64,000 nucleotides of DNA from Myxococcales bacterium (lineage in GTDB: Bacteria; Myxococcota_A; Polyangia; Polyangiales; Polyangiaceae), in NCBI GenBank assembly GCA_016794345.1, contig JAEUKE010000200.1, positions 35,037 through 99,036 of the forward strand. The letters are read 5' to 3'. Shown here one piece after another: positions 9,557 to 18,442 of the stretch. Numbering within the stretch: the stretch's first letter is position 1; each line of letters begins with the position of its first letter. Below the pieces are notes generated by a model. That model saw only the letters and a list, made by a program, of their open reading frames with translations. It was not told where the DNA came from and did no database searches. The translations under genes and the position numbers were made by a program.

Positions 9557-10840
9557 TTGAAGAACCCGTTCGCGCGCGACAGCGAGGTCGACCAGCCCGG
9601 CATCATCGGAGCTCGCTGGTGGAACAAGTCCGTCGTCGAGTCTGCCGCCACGCAGGGCCGGCGCGTCGCGCTCGCCGTCCTCGCCGCGTCGGTGGCCGGC
9701 GTCGTCGGCCTCTGCACGCTCGGCATCGTCGGCGCGTCGTCCGTGTCGGACGACGACGAGAAGGAGGAGGCGCGGCAGTCGCTGAAGCTGCAGCAAGACT
9801 TCGGCTGGAACTTCGACGTCCCCAACCAGACCGTCGTGTACACCGACCTCGCCGCGCGCGACTTCGTCCGGTCGGCGCTCTCGACGCTCGTGGAGGACCT
9901 CGCGCCTGCGGGCGCCGACCTCCTGCCGTTCTACGTCCCGACACTCTTGCAGTCGCCGGAGGCGCTCCCCAAGGTCCAGCTCCCCGACGGCTCGAACGCG
10001 AGCATCCGTCCCATCGCCGAAGCCCTCCGGCCCATTCGCACCTCCTCGATGATCGAGTCCGAGGGGCGCGGCAAGGCGCTCGCCAAGCTCGTCTCGAGCG
10101 CCTCCCCTGCGGTCGCGCTCGTCGTCGACCTCGACGGCCCGGACGCGGTCGCGTTCGCGAGCGGGGCCGCGAGCCTCCTCGATCCGGTGTTCCTCTTCGA
10201 CAACTGGCCGCACCCGAACGGCGTCGTGAAGGCGCACCTCGCGCTGGCGGCGGCCGTCTACCACCAGCCGGACCTGCGCGCGGCGAAGGGAGCTCGCCCC
10301 GGGAAGTCGCCGCCCATGTTCGTCCTCGATCGAACGCGCCTCGCGACCTACACGGACAGCCCGACGCAGTTCGACAATCGCTACACGGCCAAGCTCCCAC
10401 CGGCGTCCGCCTTGCGCGCTCTCGGCGTGTCGCGCGTCCTCTACGTCGCGCCGCTCGGCGCTGCGACCGTGCACCTGGCCGATCTGGAGGCGAGCTTTGC
10501 CCAATACCGCGACGCCCAGATCGACGTCCGCGCCGTGATGGCAGAGGCCTTCGCCAAGACGGGCAGCAGCGAGGACTACCATTTCGGCGGCATGGTCGAG
10601 CGCGACGGCGCATTCCTGAGCCAATACGGCTGGGGCGCCACCGCGGTAGGAAGCGACACGACCAATCCGCCGTTCAACGACAAGGGCAAGCGGTGGACGC
10701 CGCCGACCGCGCCGACCCCGGACCCGTCCCTCGCCACGATCGGCGTAACCACCGTCGCCGTCGCGCTCGCGACCGGCTACGTCCTGCGGCGGAGCGGCAC
10801 GTGGAACCGTGCGCCGAGCGGAAGCTGGGGAGGGGGCTGA
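9557..10840 (+). CDS. Hypothetical membrane-anchored protein
   Basis: 427 residues, function not recognised. A cytoplasmic N-terminus of about 37 residues is followed by one strong membrane helix (about residues 38-62). A large alpha/beta-looking domain follows, then a weaker hydrophobic segment near residues 387-405 and a basic, Gly/Ser-rich tail. The TTG at 9557 directly follows the TGA of the oxygenase-like gene, with a purine-rich GGGAGAAG about eight bases upstream; no ATG gives a sensible N-terminus with the membrane helix. The stop overlaps the next ATG by one base. The three plus-strand genes therefore form an operon. It may be the membrane partner of the oxygenase-like protein. Confidence 0.7.
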   Translation: MKNPFARDSEVDQPGIIGARWWNKSVVESAATQGRRVALAVLAASVAGVVGLCTLGIVGASSVSDDDEKEEARQSLKLQQDFGWNFDVPNQTVVYTDLAARDFVRSALSTLVEDLAPAGADLLPFYVPTLLQSPEALPKVQLPDGSNASIRPIAEALRPIRTSSMIESEGRGKALAKLVSSASPAVALVVDLDGPDAVAFASGAASLLDPVFLFDNWPHPNGVVKAHLALAAAVYHQPDLRAAKGARPGKSPPMFVLDRTRLATYTDSPTQFDNRYTAKLPPASALRALGVSRVLYVAPLGAATVHLADLEASFAQYRDAQIDVRAVMAEAFAKTGSSEDYHFGGMVERDGAFLSQYGWGATAVGSDTTNPPFNDKGKRWTPPTAPTPDPSLATIGVTTVAVALATGYVLRRSGTWNRAPSGSWGGG

Positions 10841-11409
10841 TGGGCGCGCGATCGATCCTGGCGCTGGAGATGTGCTTGCACTTCGATCCCAGCGTGCAGT
10901 CCTACTTGCAGGGGCTCGTTCGGTCGTGCGGCGAGAAGATGAGCCTGCAGGACAAGTGGGCCGCCTACGATCAGGCCGCGCGTTGCCTGATGGGGAGCAG
11001 GCACCTCTGGGCGCGTGGCTGCTGGGACTTCTTCGACGACGACACCCGCGCCCGGAGCGACTTCAACATGTGGGTGCACGGGATGACGTCGCTCGAGGGC
11101 GCGCGCACGCAGCCGTCGGGGACCGGCGACCCGTACCGCGGCGGGGCGCGCTTCATGACCTTCACCATGGCCGTGCTGCTCGTGACCGGCAGCGCGAGCG
11201 AGCGCAGCCTCGCCCACGTCTGCGACATCGCCGAGCCCTACCTCTGGCACGCGGCGACCTTCGAACGCATCCTCCAGGGCCTGCGCTACCTGAACTTCGC
11301 CAGCGTCGAGGGCAGCACCGTCTACCTCATCCCGCGCGACCCCGACTACGCGCTCACCCAGGAAGATCTGGGACACCCCAAGTTCGAGTACCTCCGCCCG
11401 ATCGTTTGA
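10840..11409 (+). CDS. Hypothetical protein, third gene of the oxygenase-like operon
   Basis: 189 residues, not recognised. It appears soluble and helical, with several Trp and Cys residues (LWARGCWDFFDDDTRA, FNMWVHGM), no signal peptide and no clear membrane helix. The ATG at 10840 overlaps the previous TGA (TGATG), so translation is probably coupled. It ends four bases before the convergent lipoprotein gene. No metal or nucleotide motif is convincing. Confidence 0.65.
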   Translation: MGARSILALEMCLHFDPSVQSYLQGLVRSCGEKMSLQDKWAAYDQAARCLMGSRHLWARGCWDFFDDDTRARSDFNMWVHGMTSLEGARTQPSGTGDPYRGGARFMTFTMAVLLVTGSASERSLAHVCDIAEPYLWHAATFERILQGLRYLNFASVEGSTVYLIPRDPDYALTQEDLGHPKFEYLRPIV

Positions 11410-11412
11410 GCT

Positions 11413-12855
11413 TCAATCGAGCGGCTGCAGCGGCCCGAACGGGGGTGGCGCCACGGGCGAGCCGGTGTGCATCGAGTCGAGGCGGGCGGCGCGCGCGTCG
11501 AGCTCCACGTCGTAGAACGGACTGAAGCTCCGATCGACGTTGGTCTGGACGAAGTTGGCGTTTGTGGTGTGGCACGTCGGACACCCGACGATCTCGATCC
11601 GCTCGGCCAGCTTCGGGAACGCCCCGAGCACCGACGCGGGGAGCCCCTCGAGCGAGAGCCGCTCGGCCGGCGCGCTGGGCGGCACGCGGGCCGACTGAGC
11701 TCGGAGCTGCGACGGAATCCCGACGGTCCGAGCGTCGAGGCCCGCAGCGTTTGCCTCCACGAAGGCGAGGAGCTCGTCGCGGAGCGGTCCGGGCTCGTTG
11801 ACCAGCGGCGTCGCGACCGTCTGGAAGAGCGCCGGGTTGTCGAGCTCGTCGGGCCCGACCGGCGACCACTGGCGCCACTCCCACGGCGAGACCGTGAGCT
11901 CCACGCTCTCGGCGAGGAGAAAGCTGTCGTGTGCGAGCGTGCGATCGAGCCACGCCTTCGCGGCGACGGTGAACGCCTCGCCGTCCAACGAAGAGAGGCG
12001 CGACCACCGCCGCGCCGTCCCCAGGCAATGGGTCTCGCCGGAGGGGCTCACGTCGTCCGCCTGCGGCTCCTGGCGGAACAGGAACAGGAGGTGCAGCGGC
12101 GCGTAGATCGGGTGCGTCGACGCGATCGAGACGCGGAGCTCACCGCACGCTCCATTGCGGGGGGCCAGGTCGAGCCGGTTGTGCACACCGGTCACCTTGA
12201 ACGGCAAGGTATCCAGATCCCACTGCCCCGGGTCCGCGCCGTGGGTCGACGCGATCTCGTCCATGAGCTGCGCCGGGGCCGCGCGCTCCGAGTGCAGCGT
12301 CGTCGCGAACCTGCGAAACCACCGATCGAAGAGGACGCCGCCGTGGCCGTCCTCCGAGATGGCCGCCATGACGCGGCCGAGCCCGACGCTCGCCGGATCA
12401 TCGAGGACGGAAGGCTCGGTCCAGACGAGGCTCCGCTCGCGGCGAGCGGCGGGCACGGGGCCCCCGCGCGCCGCGATGACGGCGCGGCTCGCCCCGGCTG
12501 CCGGCTCGACGACCACGACATCCGCGCTCACGGCGCGGGGCCGGAGCCAAGCGCCATTGGCGGCCGGCTCGACGGGCGGCCCCACGTCCTCGCCGGCGAG
12601 CCCAGAGAGCACAGCCGTCGCGCCGTCGACCGCGAGCTCGATCACACGCGAGGCTCCGTCGAAGTGGATCTCGATCGACTGCGGCTTCTCCGGATCCAGC
12701 TCGATCGTGACGGCGCCCTCCCCTGCTTCGTCGACGATCTCCGCCAGGTGCACGACGACCGGCCCATCCGGCGGATCGCGCTCCTCCGTCTCTTCGCCGG
12801 AGCACGCCGAAGCCGCGAGCGCGACGAGAACCCCCTGGCAGGCGCGGCGAATCAT
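11413..12855 (-). CDS. Lipoprotein with a single CxxCH (c-type heme) motif
   Basis: 480 residues beginning at the ATG at 12855 with a short basic n-region, a hydrophobic core and a lipobox LAASAC, so an outer or inner membrane lipoprotein exposed to the periplasm or surface. Near the C-terminus the motif GCPTCHTT matches a covalent c-type heme site, and a Met or His in the tail could be the second ligand. The rest (ALFQTVATPLVNEPG, VTGVHNRLDLAPRNG, CGELRVSIA) recalls uncharacterised myxobacterial surface proteins; I cannot name a family. The start overlaps the stop of the LamG/MYXO-CTERM gene by four bases (ATGA), so both products are likely made together. Confidence 0.7.
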   Translation of the reverse strand: MIRRACQGVLVALAASACSGEETEERDPPDGPVVVHLAEIVDEAGEGAVTIELDPEKPQSIEIHFDGASRVIELAVDGATAVLSGLAGEDVGPPVEPAANGAWLRPRAVSADVVVVEPAAGASRAVIAARGGPVPAARRERSLVWTEPSVLDDPASVGLGRVMAAISEDGHGGVLFDRWFRRFATTLHSERAAPAQLMDEIASTHGADPGQWDLDTLPFKVTGVHNRLDLAPRNGACGELRVSIASTHPIYAPLHLLFLFRQEPQADDVSPSGETHCLGTARRWSRLSSLDGEAFTVAAKAWLDRTLAHDSFLLAESVELTVSPWEWRQWSPVGPDELDNPALFQTVATPLVNEPGPLRDELLAFVEANAAGLDARTVGIPSQLRAQSARVPPSAPAERLSLEGLPASVLGAFPKLAERIEIVGCPTCHTTNANFVQTNVDRSFSPFYDVELDARAARLDSMHTGSPVAPPPFGPLQPLD

Positions 12856-14882
12856 GCGCGCGCTCGCCTCCGCCGCCCCCGAGAGAGCCACAGCGCCGTG
12901 ATGGCCGCACCGAGCGCGCCGAGGCTTCCGTCATGCGAGCCGGAGGCGCGACAGCCGCACCCCTCCCCGCCGCCATCGACGGCATCCGCGCCGCCCGCGC
13001 CGCCGCCGGCTCCCGACGTCACACCGCCGCCGGTCGCGCCAGCCCCCGACCCCGTCGTCCCGCCCGGGCCTCCGCCACCGGTCCCGGGGGGCTCCGGCGG
13101 CTCACCGTAATGGCGCGAGTAGCGCGAGATCGCCACCTCATCCAGCCGGCCGGCGAATGCGCCGTCGCCATTGGGGCAGGCATCTCGCGGCCCTGGACCG
13201 CCGATCGAGAGCGGATCGGTCGTCGAAGCCAGGGTGCCGGCCGCGACAGTCGTCTCCACTACGGGCTGTCCGTCGAACCAGAAGCCCGCCTTGCCGGTCG
13301 GCCCGTCGTATTCGAAGGCGACGTGGGTCCACGTCCCCGGCGGAAGACCAGGGCTCACCACCGATTGCTGCACGCCGTCCACGTTGACGCGCGCCTGGAG
13401 CGCCAGCCCCTCTTCGAGCACCAACGAATACGATCCGTCGACGAGCGTCCCCTTACCGAGGAGGATTCGGTAGTTGTTGTTCGCGTCGCAGTCGGGGTCG
13501 ACCGGCTGCACGTACATCTCGATCGTGATGCCATTGGCAGGGCTCAGGCTCGCCGCGTTCGGGACCGTCAGCCGGTCGTCCACGCCGTCGAAGGTGAGGC
13601 TCTTGCCGATGACGCCATCGTTTGCCTTCGCGAAGTCGAGCCCGCCCTCGAGGGTGAGCGTGTTGAAGTAACCCGACACGTCCGGGGCGCGCGTCGTATC
13701 CAGCTCGCCGTCGTGGCGGACGCTCTCGTTCAAGTGCCAGAGCCCGGCGTAGCCCCCGTCCAGCCCGTCGTCGAATACGAGCTCCACGTAGTTGGACGTG
13801 TTCGATCCGAAAAACGGCCAGACGTCGACCCCCTCCGTCACGGGAAGCTGGGAGAACGTGGCCGGCCCCGGTGACGAGAAGAAGAGCCTGACCGTGTCGT
13901 TGGTCGCCGGGTTCACGCCCCCGTCGATGTGCGCGACGCCCCAGTTCGTCGGGTACCCGATCACCGAGAGCGCGTTGCGCCGCGGACCGCAACCAGGCGG
14001 GTTCTCGGCCGCGATGCACGGCATGGGAGCCGCAGCGAAGATGACCGCCTCCCCGTCGGGCATGAGCCAGGGGTAAGCGCCGCGGAACAGGTCTCCCGGC
14101 TCGAACTGGGTGCCGTCGGCTGCGCGGAGCTTTCGCTCGGCGAGGGGGTAGACTCCGACGACCCGCGGATCGGCGTGCAAGCTCGAGATCGGCTGCGGGG
14201 CAGTCCACCCCGAGGCCGCGCACGCGCTCGCGTTCACGCTGTACATCAGGACGTCGATCGTCCCGTCGTTCGCGGGGTGCCCCTGGTAGACGAGCAGCTT
14301 GCCATCTTGTGTGACCGTGGGCTCGATGCCCATCAGGAGCGTCGAGAGCGGCTCGATCGAGCCGAGCTCGACCTTGTGGATCTGCGCGTCGGCCGTCTTC
14401 GGCGCTTCGACCCAGACCGAGAGGTGCCGCCGTCGCATGACGAAGCCGCCCTGGGCGGCCGGGGTCACCGCGTCGGAGTCGAGCAGCCAGACGTCGTAAC
14501 AATCGTAGGGGCCGGCTGCGCTCGCTGCGCCCGATTCGTCACAAGCGTACGGCGCCGTGGCCGGGTCCGGCTCACAGATCGCGAGCGCGTTTTCGATGCC
14601 ATCTGGCGCGCCGAAGAAATGGAATCGTGGGCTCAACATCGGGCCCGTCGCGTCCGGCAACCCGTCGGGGAGGTAGGTCGTCGCCTCCGGCCGGAGCAGC
14701 TGCGCTTGCCAACCTGCGCTGTCTCGAACGAGGAGCAGCCGGCCGTCGAACGAGATGTTGTGCCCGTTCCCACCGAACGCGCTCGGCACGCTCCGCGAGC
14801 TCGTCACGGCGAGAGCGTCGGATGGCCAACCGAGGCCCGTGGTGAGGAGCGAAGCGAAGCAGAGGACGGGCACGGCGCGCAT
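12852..14882 (-). CDS. Surface protein with LamG-like domain and MYXO-CTERM tail
   Basis: 676 residues from the ATG at 14882, which opens a typical signal peptide (MRAVPVLCFASLLTTGLG). The middle resembles WD40/beta-propeller-like or TolB-like strand repeats (DGKLLVYQGHP, MPDGEAVIFAAAP). Residues about 440-600 form a LamG/concanavalin-like fold: NGITIEMYVQP, GTWTHVAFEYDG, AGFWFDGQPV and GRLDEVAISRYSRHYG. After a long Gly/Thr-rich linker comes GEGCGC, a hydrophobic helix and an Arg-rich end, the layout of the MYXO-CTERM surface-sorting signal. Longer readings upstream of 14882 are Arg/Pro-rich and discarded. It is the first gene of a coupled pair with the CxxCH lipoprotein. Confidence 0.82.
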   Translation of the reverse strand: MRAVPVLCFASLLTTGLGWPSDALAVTSSRSVPSAFGGNGHNISFDGRLLLVRDSAGWQAQLLRPEATTYLPDGLPDATGPMLSPRFHFFGAPDGIENALAICEPDPATAPYACDESGAASAAGPYDCYDVWLLDSDAVTPAAQGGFVMRRRHLSVWVEAPKTADAQIHKVELGSIEPLSTLLMGIEPTVTQDGKLLVYQGHPANDGTIDVLMYSVNASACAASGWTAPQPISSLHADPRVVGVYPLAERKLRAADGTQFEPGDLFRGAYPWLMPDGEAVIFAAAPMPCIAAENPPGCGPRRNALSVIGYPTNWGVAHIDGGVNPATNDTVRLFFSSPGPATFSQLPVTEGVDVWPFFGSNTSNYVELVFDDGLDGGYAGLWHLNESVRHDGELDTTRAPDVSGYFNTLTLEGGLDFAKANDGVIGKSLTFDGVDDRLTVPNAASLSPANGITIEMYVQPVDPDCDANNNYRILLGKGTLVDGSYSLVLEEGLALQARVNVDGVQQSVVSPGLPPGTWTHVAFEYDGPTGKAGFWFDGQPVVETTVAAGTLASTTDPLSIGGPGPRDACPNGDGAFAGRLDEVAISRYSRHYGEPPEPPGTGGGGPGGTTGSGAGATGGGVTSGAGGGAGGADAVDGGGEGCGCRASGSHDGSLGALGAAITALWLSRGRRRRARA

Positions 14883-15034
14883 TGCCGCGACCCTACTCCA
14901 GCCGACGGGCGGAGACAGCGCGCTCGCGCCGTTTGTTCTCTCCTCGCAATTTTCCAGAAGCGCCGGACGCCGTCGGAGAGCGCGTTCCGTTTGGTGATGA
15001 CGGCAACGCGGCTCCGGGCTGGTAGCATGGGTGC

Positions 15035-15724
15035 GTGCGCCTCCGCAGCATCTTGTCTTTGGCCATCGCGGGCCTCGTCGCTTGTACGTCCACGGTCGAG
15101 TCGGAGGGCGACACGAGCACGTCGACGGGAACCGGAGGGGCGACAACGACGAGCGCGACCTCGTCGTCTTCGGGCAGCGGCGCGGGCGGCGAAGGCGGCG
15201 GGGCTTGCGCGCCCCCCGCCAGCGCCGGCGCGTTCGAGATCGGCACGGGCGAGCGCTGCTTCGAGCCTCTGGTGAGCGATCAAGAGGTGCCTTTGATGCA
15301 AGGCCCGCAGGGCGGCTACCACGTGTGGCTCGCGGTGGGCTGCAACGACTGCCCCGACAATCCGACCCTCGTCTGGGGCGCGCTGGACCCGGCGACGGGC
15401 GCGACCTTGGAAGGCACGTACGAGAGCCAATCTGTCGTGGATCTCTCGAACCAGTCCTGGCCGCAGATCGCCGGCCTCTTCACGAACATGCCGGGCCTGT
15501 CGTGGGATCCGATGACCTACCCGCCCCCGGCCAAGGGGACACATGTCGTCCTCTACGCCAAGCTCCTCGGCTCCAGTATGGAGACGCTGCACGAGGGTCA
15601 GGTCGAGATCGTGATCGGCGACACGCTCGTCTGGGACCCCTGCGCCACCGATCCGATGAACTGCCCGGACGGGGCGGGCGGCGCCTTCGGCGGCGGAACG
15701 GGCGGGCTCGGCGGCGGGCGCTGA
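15035..15724 (+). CDS. Lipoprotein, unknown function
   Basis: 229 residues starting with GTG at 15035. A signal peptide ends at the lipobox LVAC (Cys at about residue 17). A Ser/Thr/Gly-rich linker of some 40 residues follows, then a compact domain with paired cysteines (VGCNDCPDNP, DPCATDPMNCPDG) and a Gly-rich C-terminus. This linker style is typical of polyangial lipoproteins. No enzymatic motif is visible. It is divergent from the LamG gene and ends 12 bases before the convergent acyltransferase-family gene. Confidence 0.75.
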   Translation: MRLRSILSLAIAGLVACTSTVESEGDTSTSTGTGGATTTSATSSSSGSGAGGEGGGACAPPASAGAFEIGTGERCFEPLVSDQEVPLMQGPQGGYHVWLAVGCNDCPDNPTLVWGALDPATGATLEGTYESQSVVDLSNQSWPQIAGLFTNMPGLSWDPMTYPPPAKGTHVVLYAKLLGSSMETLHEGQVEIVIGDTLVWDPCATDPMNCPDGAGGAFGGGTGGLGGGR

Positions 15725-15736
15725 GTCGGCGCGCCG

Positions 15737-17140
15737 TCAGCTCGCGCGGGCTTCGAGCTCCGACAGGGCGAGCGCCATACCCTTCGTGATACGAGCCGGC
15801 TCCGGCAGCAGGTCCCGGCACGCAAGCGCCCCGACGTGCAGGCCGCCGCCATAGCTCCACACGGTGATGTTCAACCCGATGCTCTCGAGCACGGGACCGC
15901 CGGAGTGAATCGCCGTCACGTCCCAGCCCGGGAGCGCGAGCGGCTCTCGCGGCCCGGGCACGTTCGACACGACGAGGTTGATCGGCGGGGGTACGCGACC
16001 GCCGAGAGGCCACATCCCCCAGATGCGGCGCTCCAGACCGAGCAGCAATGGCGGAACGTAGTTGGACCACGCCGTGACCAGATCCATCCCCAGCGCTCGG
16101 CTCCGTGCCTTCGCGACGGCCGCCACCGAGTGGATCTCCCGGAGCCGCTCGACGGGGTCGTCGATGTCCGTTGCCAACGTGGCGAACAGGTTGGACAGGC
16201 GATTGCCGGAGTAGCGCGGGCCGCCGCCCTCCCCGTCGTCGGACATCGGCACGCTCGCGATGAGAGAACGCGCCGGGCGCTCCGCCTGCTCCTGCAGGTA
16301 ATGGCGCACGCCGCCGCTCACCAGTGCGAGCACGACGTCGTTGAACGTGACGCCGAACGCCGACTTGACCTGATGAACGCCCTCGAGCGAAAGCGTGGCC
16401 GACGCAAACGACCGCGACGGAGAGAGCGGTCGATTGAACGAGGTTCGCGGCGCGTCCACCACGGGGATGGGCGCGTGGACGGGCGCGTGCTCGGACCGGA
16501 GCACGCCGCTCAGACGCTGGCTGGTCCGCGCGAGCAGCGCCGGCAGCGCGGCCGCCTGCCGGACGTGATCCGCGAGCGCACCGAGCACGAGGTTCGCTCG
16601 TCCCGGGACCGTGGGATCGCGGGGCGGAGCGGCGTCGTCGGGCGCGGGACGAGGCGCGAGCGCCCCCGTCAGGATCCGCATCGCCGCGACACCGTCCGCC
16701 ACGGCATGATGGAGCTTGAGCAAGAGCCCCACGGAGCCATCCTCCAGACCTTCGAGGAGCCAGAGCTCCCAGAGCGGCCGCGTGCGATCGAGCGGCCGGG
16801 CAGCGACGCCCGCGACCGCCTCGTCGAGCTCGGCTCGACCGCCCGGCGGCGGAATGAAGACACGGCCGACGTGGGCGCGCAGATCGACGCGCTCGTCCTC
16901 GATCCACACCGGGTGATGGAGCCCGAACGGAACCTCCACGACGCGCCTGCGGAACGCCCGATAGCGGAGGAGGCGGGCGGCCACGTCGCGGAGGAGCACC
17001 TCGGGTGGCTGCCGCTCGCCCGCCTCGCTCGGGCGCAAGACGAGGAGCTTGAGCGTGTGCATGAACAACGTGGAGGACTCCACGTACAAGAAGCCTGCGT
17101 CCTGCCCGCTCAACCGCTCCAACTCCGAGCGGCGTAGCAC
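15737..17140 (-). CDS. Wax ester synthase/diacylglycerol acyltransferase (WS/DGAT) family protein
   Basis: 467 residues, standard for bacterial WS/DGAT enzymes, which transfer an acyl group from acyl-CoA to an alcohol or diacylglycerol. Marks: LSGQDAGFLYVE at the N-terminus, RPLWELWLLEG near 121, the catalytic HHAVADG at residues 144-150, NDVVLALVSGGVRHYL in the second half, NLVVSNVPGP and SYGGGLHVG near the end. The catalytic His and Asp-Gly are intact. The start lies 18 bases downstream of the DUF2169 stop, so it may be the last gene of the vgrG operon. Whether it makes storage lipid or acts on something linked to the secretion cargo is open. Confidence 0.9.
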   Translation of the reverse strand: MLRRSELERLSGQDAGFLYVESSTLFMHTLKLLVLRPSEAGERQPPEVLLRDVAARLLRYRAFRRRVVEVPFGLHHPVWIEDERVDLRAHVGRVFIPPPGGRAELDEAVAGVAARPLDRTRPLWELWLLEGLEDGSVGLLLKLHHAVADGVAAMRILTGALAPRPAPDDAAPPRDPTVPGRANLVLGALADHVRQAAALPALLARTSQRLSGVLRSEHAPVHAPIPVVDAPRTSFNRPLSPSRSFASATLSLEGVHQVKSAFGVTFNDVVLALVSGGVRHYLQEQAERPARSLIASVPMSDDGEGGGPRYSGNRLSNLFATLATDIDDPVERLREIHSVAAVAKARSRALGMDLVTAWSNYVPPLLLGLERRIWGMWPLGGRVPPPINLVVSNVPGPREPLALPGWDVTAIHSGGPVLESIGLNITVWSYGGGLHVGALACRDLLPEPARITKGMALALSELEARAS

Positions 17141-17158
17141 GCCCCCACTCGCGCTGCC

Positions 17159-18436
17159 TCAGCCTCGCGACAGCTTTGCGGTCATGGCAGCGAGCTCCTT
17201 CATTTTGGCCTCGGCGTGGCGAACCAGCAGCGCGAGCGCTTCCCCGGGATCCTTCGTGTTGCGGAGCTCTGCCTGCACCTTCGTGTCGACGTTCCCGTCG
17301 GCGAGGATGCTCGCGGCCTTCTCCATCTGGGCGTCGATCTCGGCCTGCTGGAGCTCCGCCTCGGAAGGCTCCACCGGGCTCAGCTCGCGGAAGCGCGCTT
17401 CGTGCTCCTCCGCGGAGAGCGGCTCGTCGTTCAGGCTCTCCTCCGCGACATAGACGGCCTCGATCTCCGGATACCCGGCGGCGCGAACCGCGAAGGGCCG
17501 CCTCCAGACCAGCGTCACGCGCTCGGCGTCGGCATCGAACGACACGGTGTCGAGGCGCATCTCGACCTCCACGAAGCGACCCGGCTGGCCCTTGAAGGCC
17601 CGGAGCGCGACGAAGACGCGCAAGCGCTGTCCGGGGAGCGTGCCGTGGAAGGCGCCGATCTCGGGGCGAACGTGGGTGAGCACAAATGACTCGTCACCGC
17701 GGAAGTAACAGCCTTCGTCGAGCTGCTGGTCGTCGGGCGCGGCGTTGAACGACCGCGGATCGAAATCGACGGGAGGCAGCGGCGCGCGGAACGCCGCCCA
17801 CCGCGCGTCGCGTGTCCCCATCCGCGTGGCGCGCGGAGCCCAGGACGGCGCGATCGGTCCGAACCCGACCGGTGGCGGCCGGTCACCGGGAGCACGCATC
17901 CGATGCTCCGGATGCTCGATGTTGGGCAGCGGGACGATCTGCCCCTCTCCGGGCTCGGGTACCGCATCGACGCCACGGCCGAGCGGGTTCTGTGGGTCGG
18001 CGAGCGAGCCGTAGGTGAGCTCCCAGCGGAGGGGCATCTTCTCGAAAGGGCGAGGCGCGGTCGGCGTTCCGTTGGCGGCGAATCGCCTGTCACCGGTGAT
18101 CTTCAGGATCTTTCGGATCGATCCGACCTCGAGCCCCGCATCGCACTCGGCGCGCGCCCGACCGCCCTCCGGGTAACAGTGCCCGCGCAGCATCACCTCG
18201 CCGCGCGTCTTGAGCGGGCAGAGGTCGGTCGCATGCACGAGGCTGCGCCCGAGGTCATCCATGTGTTGCTCGTCGCCTCGGATCGGCTCCTGCTCGTCCG
18301 CCGGAACGGCGCTCGCGGCTTCCCCGAGCTTCAGCTCGAACAGCCCCTTCACGATGAGCGAGAGAGCAGGCCGCGACGGCCCGGTCGAGAAGTCGAACGC
18401 GTGAAAGCGGTAGGGAGTCGTGTTGACGATCTTCAT
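17159..18436 (-). CDS. DUF2169 protein, type VI secretion associated
   Basis: 425 residues with the DUF2169 pattern: MKIVNTTPYRFHAFDF start, LSLIVKGLFEL, TDLCPLKTRGEVMLRGHCY, KMPLRWELTYGS, LPNIEHPEHRM and DERVTLVWRRPF-like strands (here ERVTLVWRRPF). Members of this family are repeatedly encoded beside VgrG and PAAR proteins and are thought to help load or adapt type VI secretion cargo. The gene lies six bases after the stop of the 676-aa protein and shares its strand with vgrG. The C-terminal 60 residues are charged and helical, which may be an interaction tail. The specific role is inferred from family context. Confidence 0.88.
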   Translation of the reverse strand: MKIVNTTPYRFHAFDFSTGPSRPALSLIVKGLFELKLGEAASAVPADEQEPIRGDEQHMDDLGRSLVHATDLCPLKTRGEVMLRGHCYPEGGRARAECDAGLEVGSIRKILKITGDRRFAANGTPTAPRPFEKMPLRWELTYGSLADPQNPLGRGVDAVPEPGEGQIVPLPNIEHPEHRMRAPGDRPPPVGFGPIAPSWAPRATRMGTRDARWAAFRAPLPPVDFDPRSFNAAPDDQQLDEGCYFRGDESFVLTHVRPEIGAFHGTLPGQRLRVFVALRAFKGQPGRFVEVEMRLDTVSFDADAERVTLVWRRPFAVRAAGYPEIEAVYVAEESLNDEPLSAEEHEARFRELSPVEPSEAELQQAEIDAQMEKAASILADGNVDTKVQAELRNTKDPGEALALLVRHAEAKMKELAAMTAKLSRG

Positions 18437-18442
18437 GGCGGC

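Noticed and set aside
8311..10839. Long plus-strand frame ahead of the 189-aa gene
   Set aside because: Arg/Pro-rich and out of frame with two convincing genes; only the part from 10840 looks like real protein.
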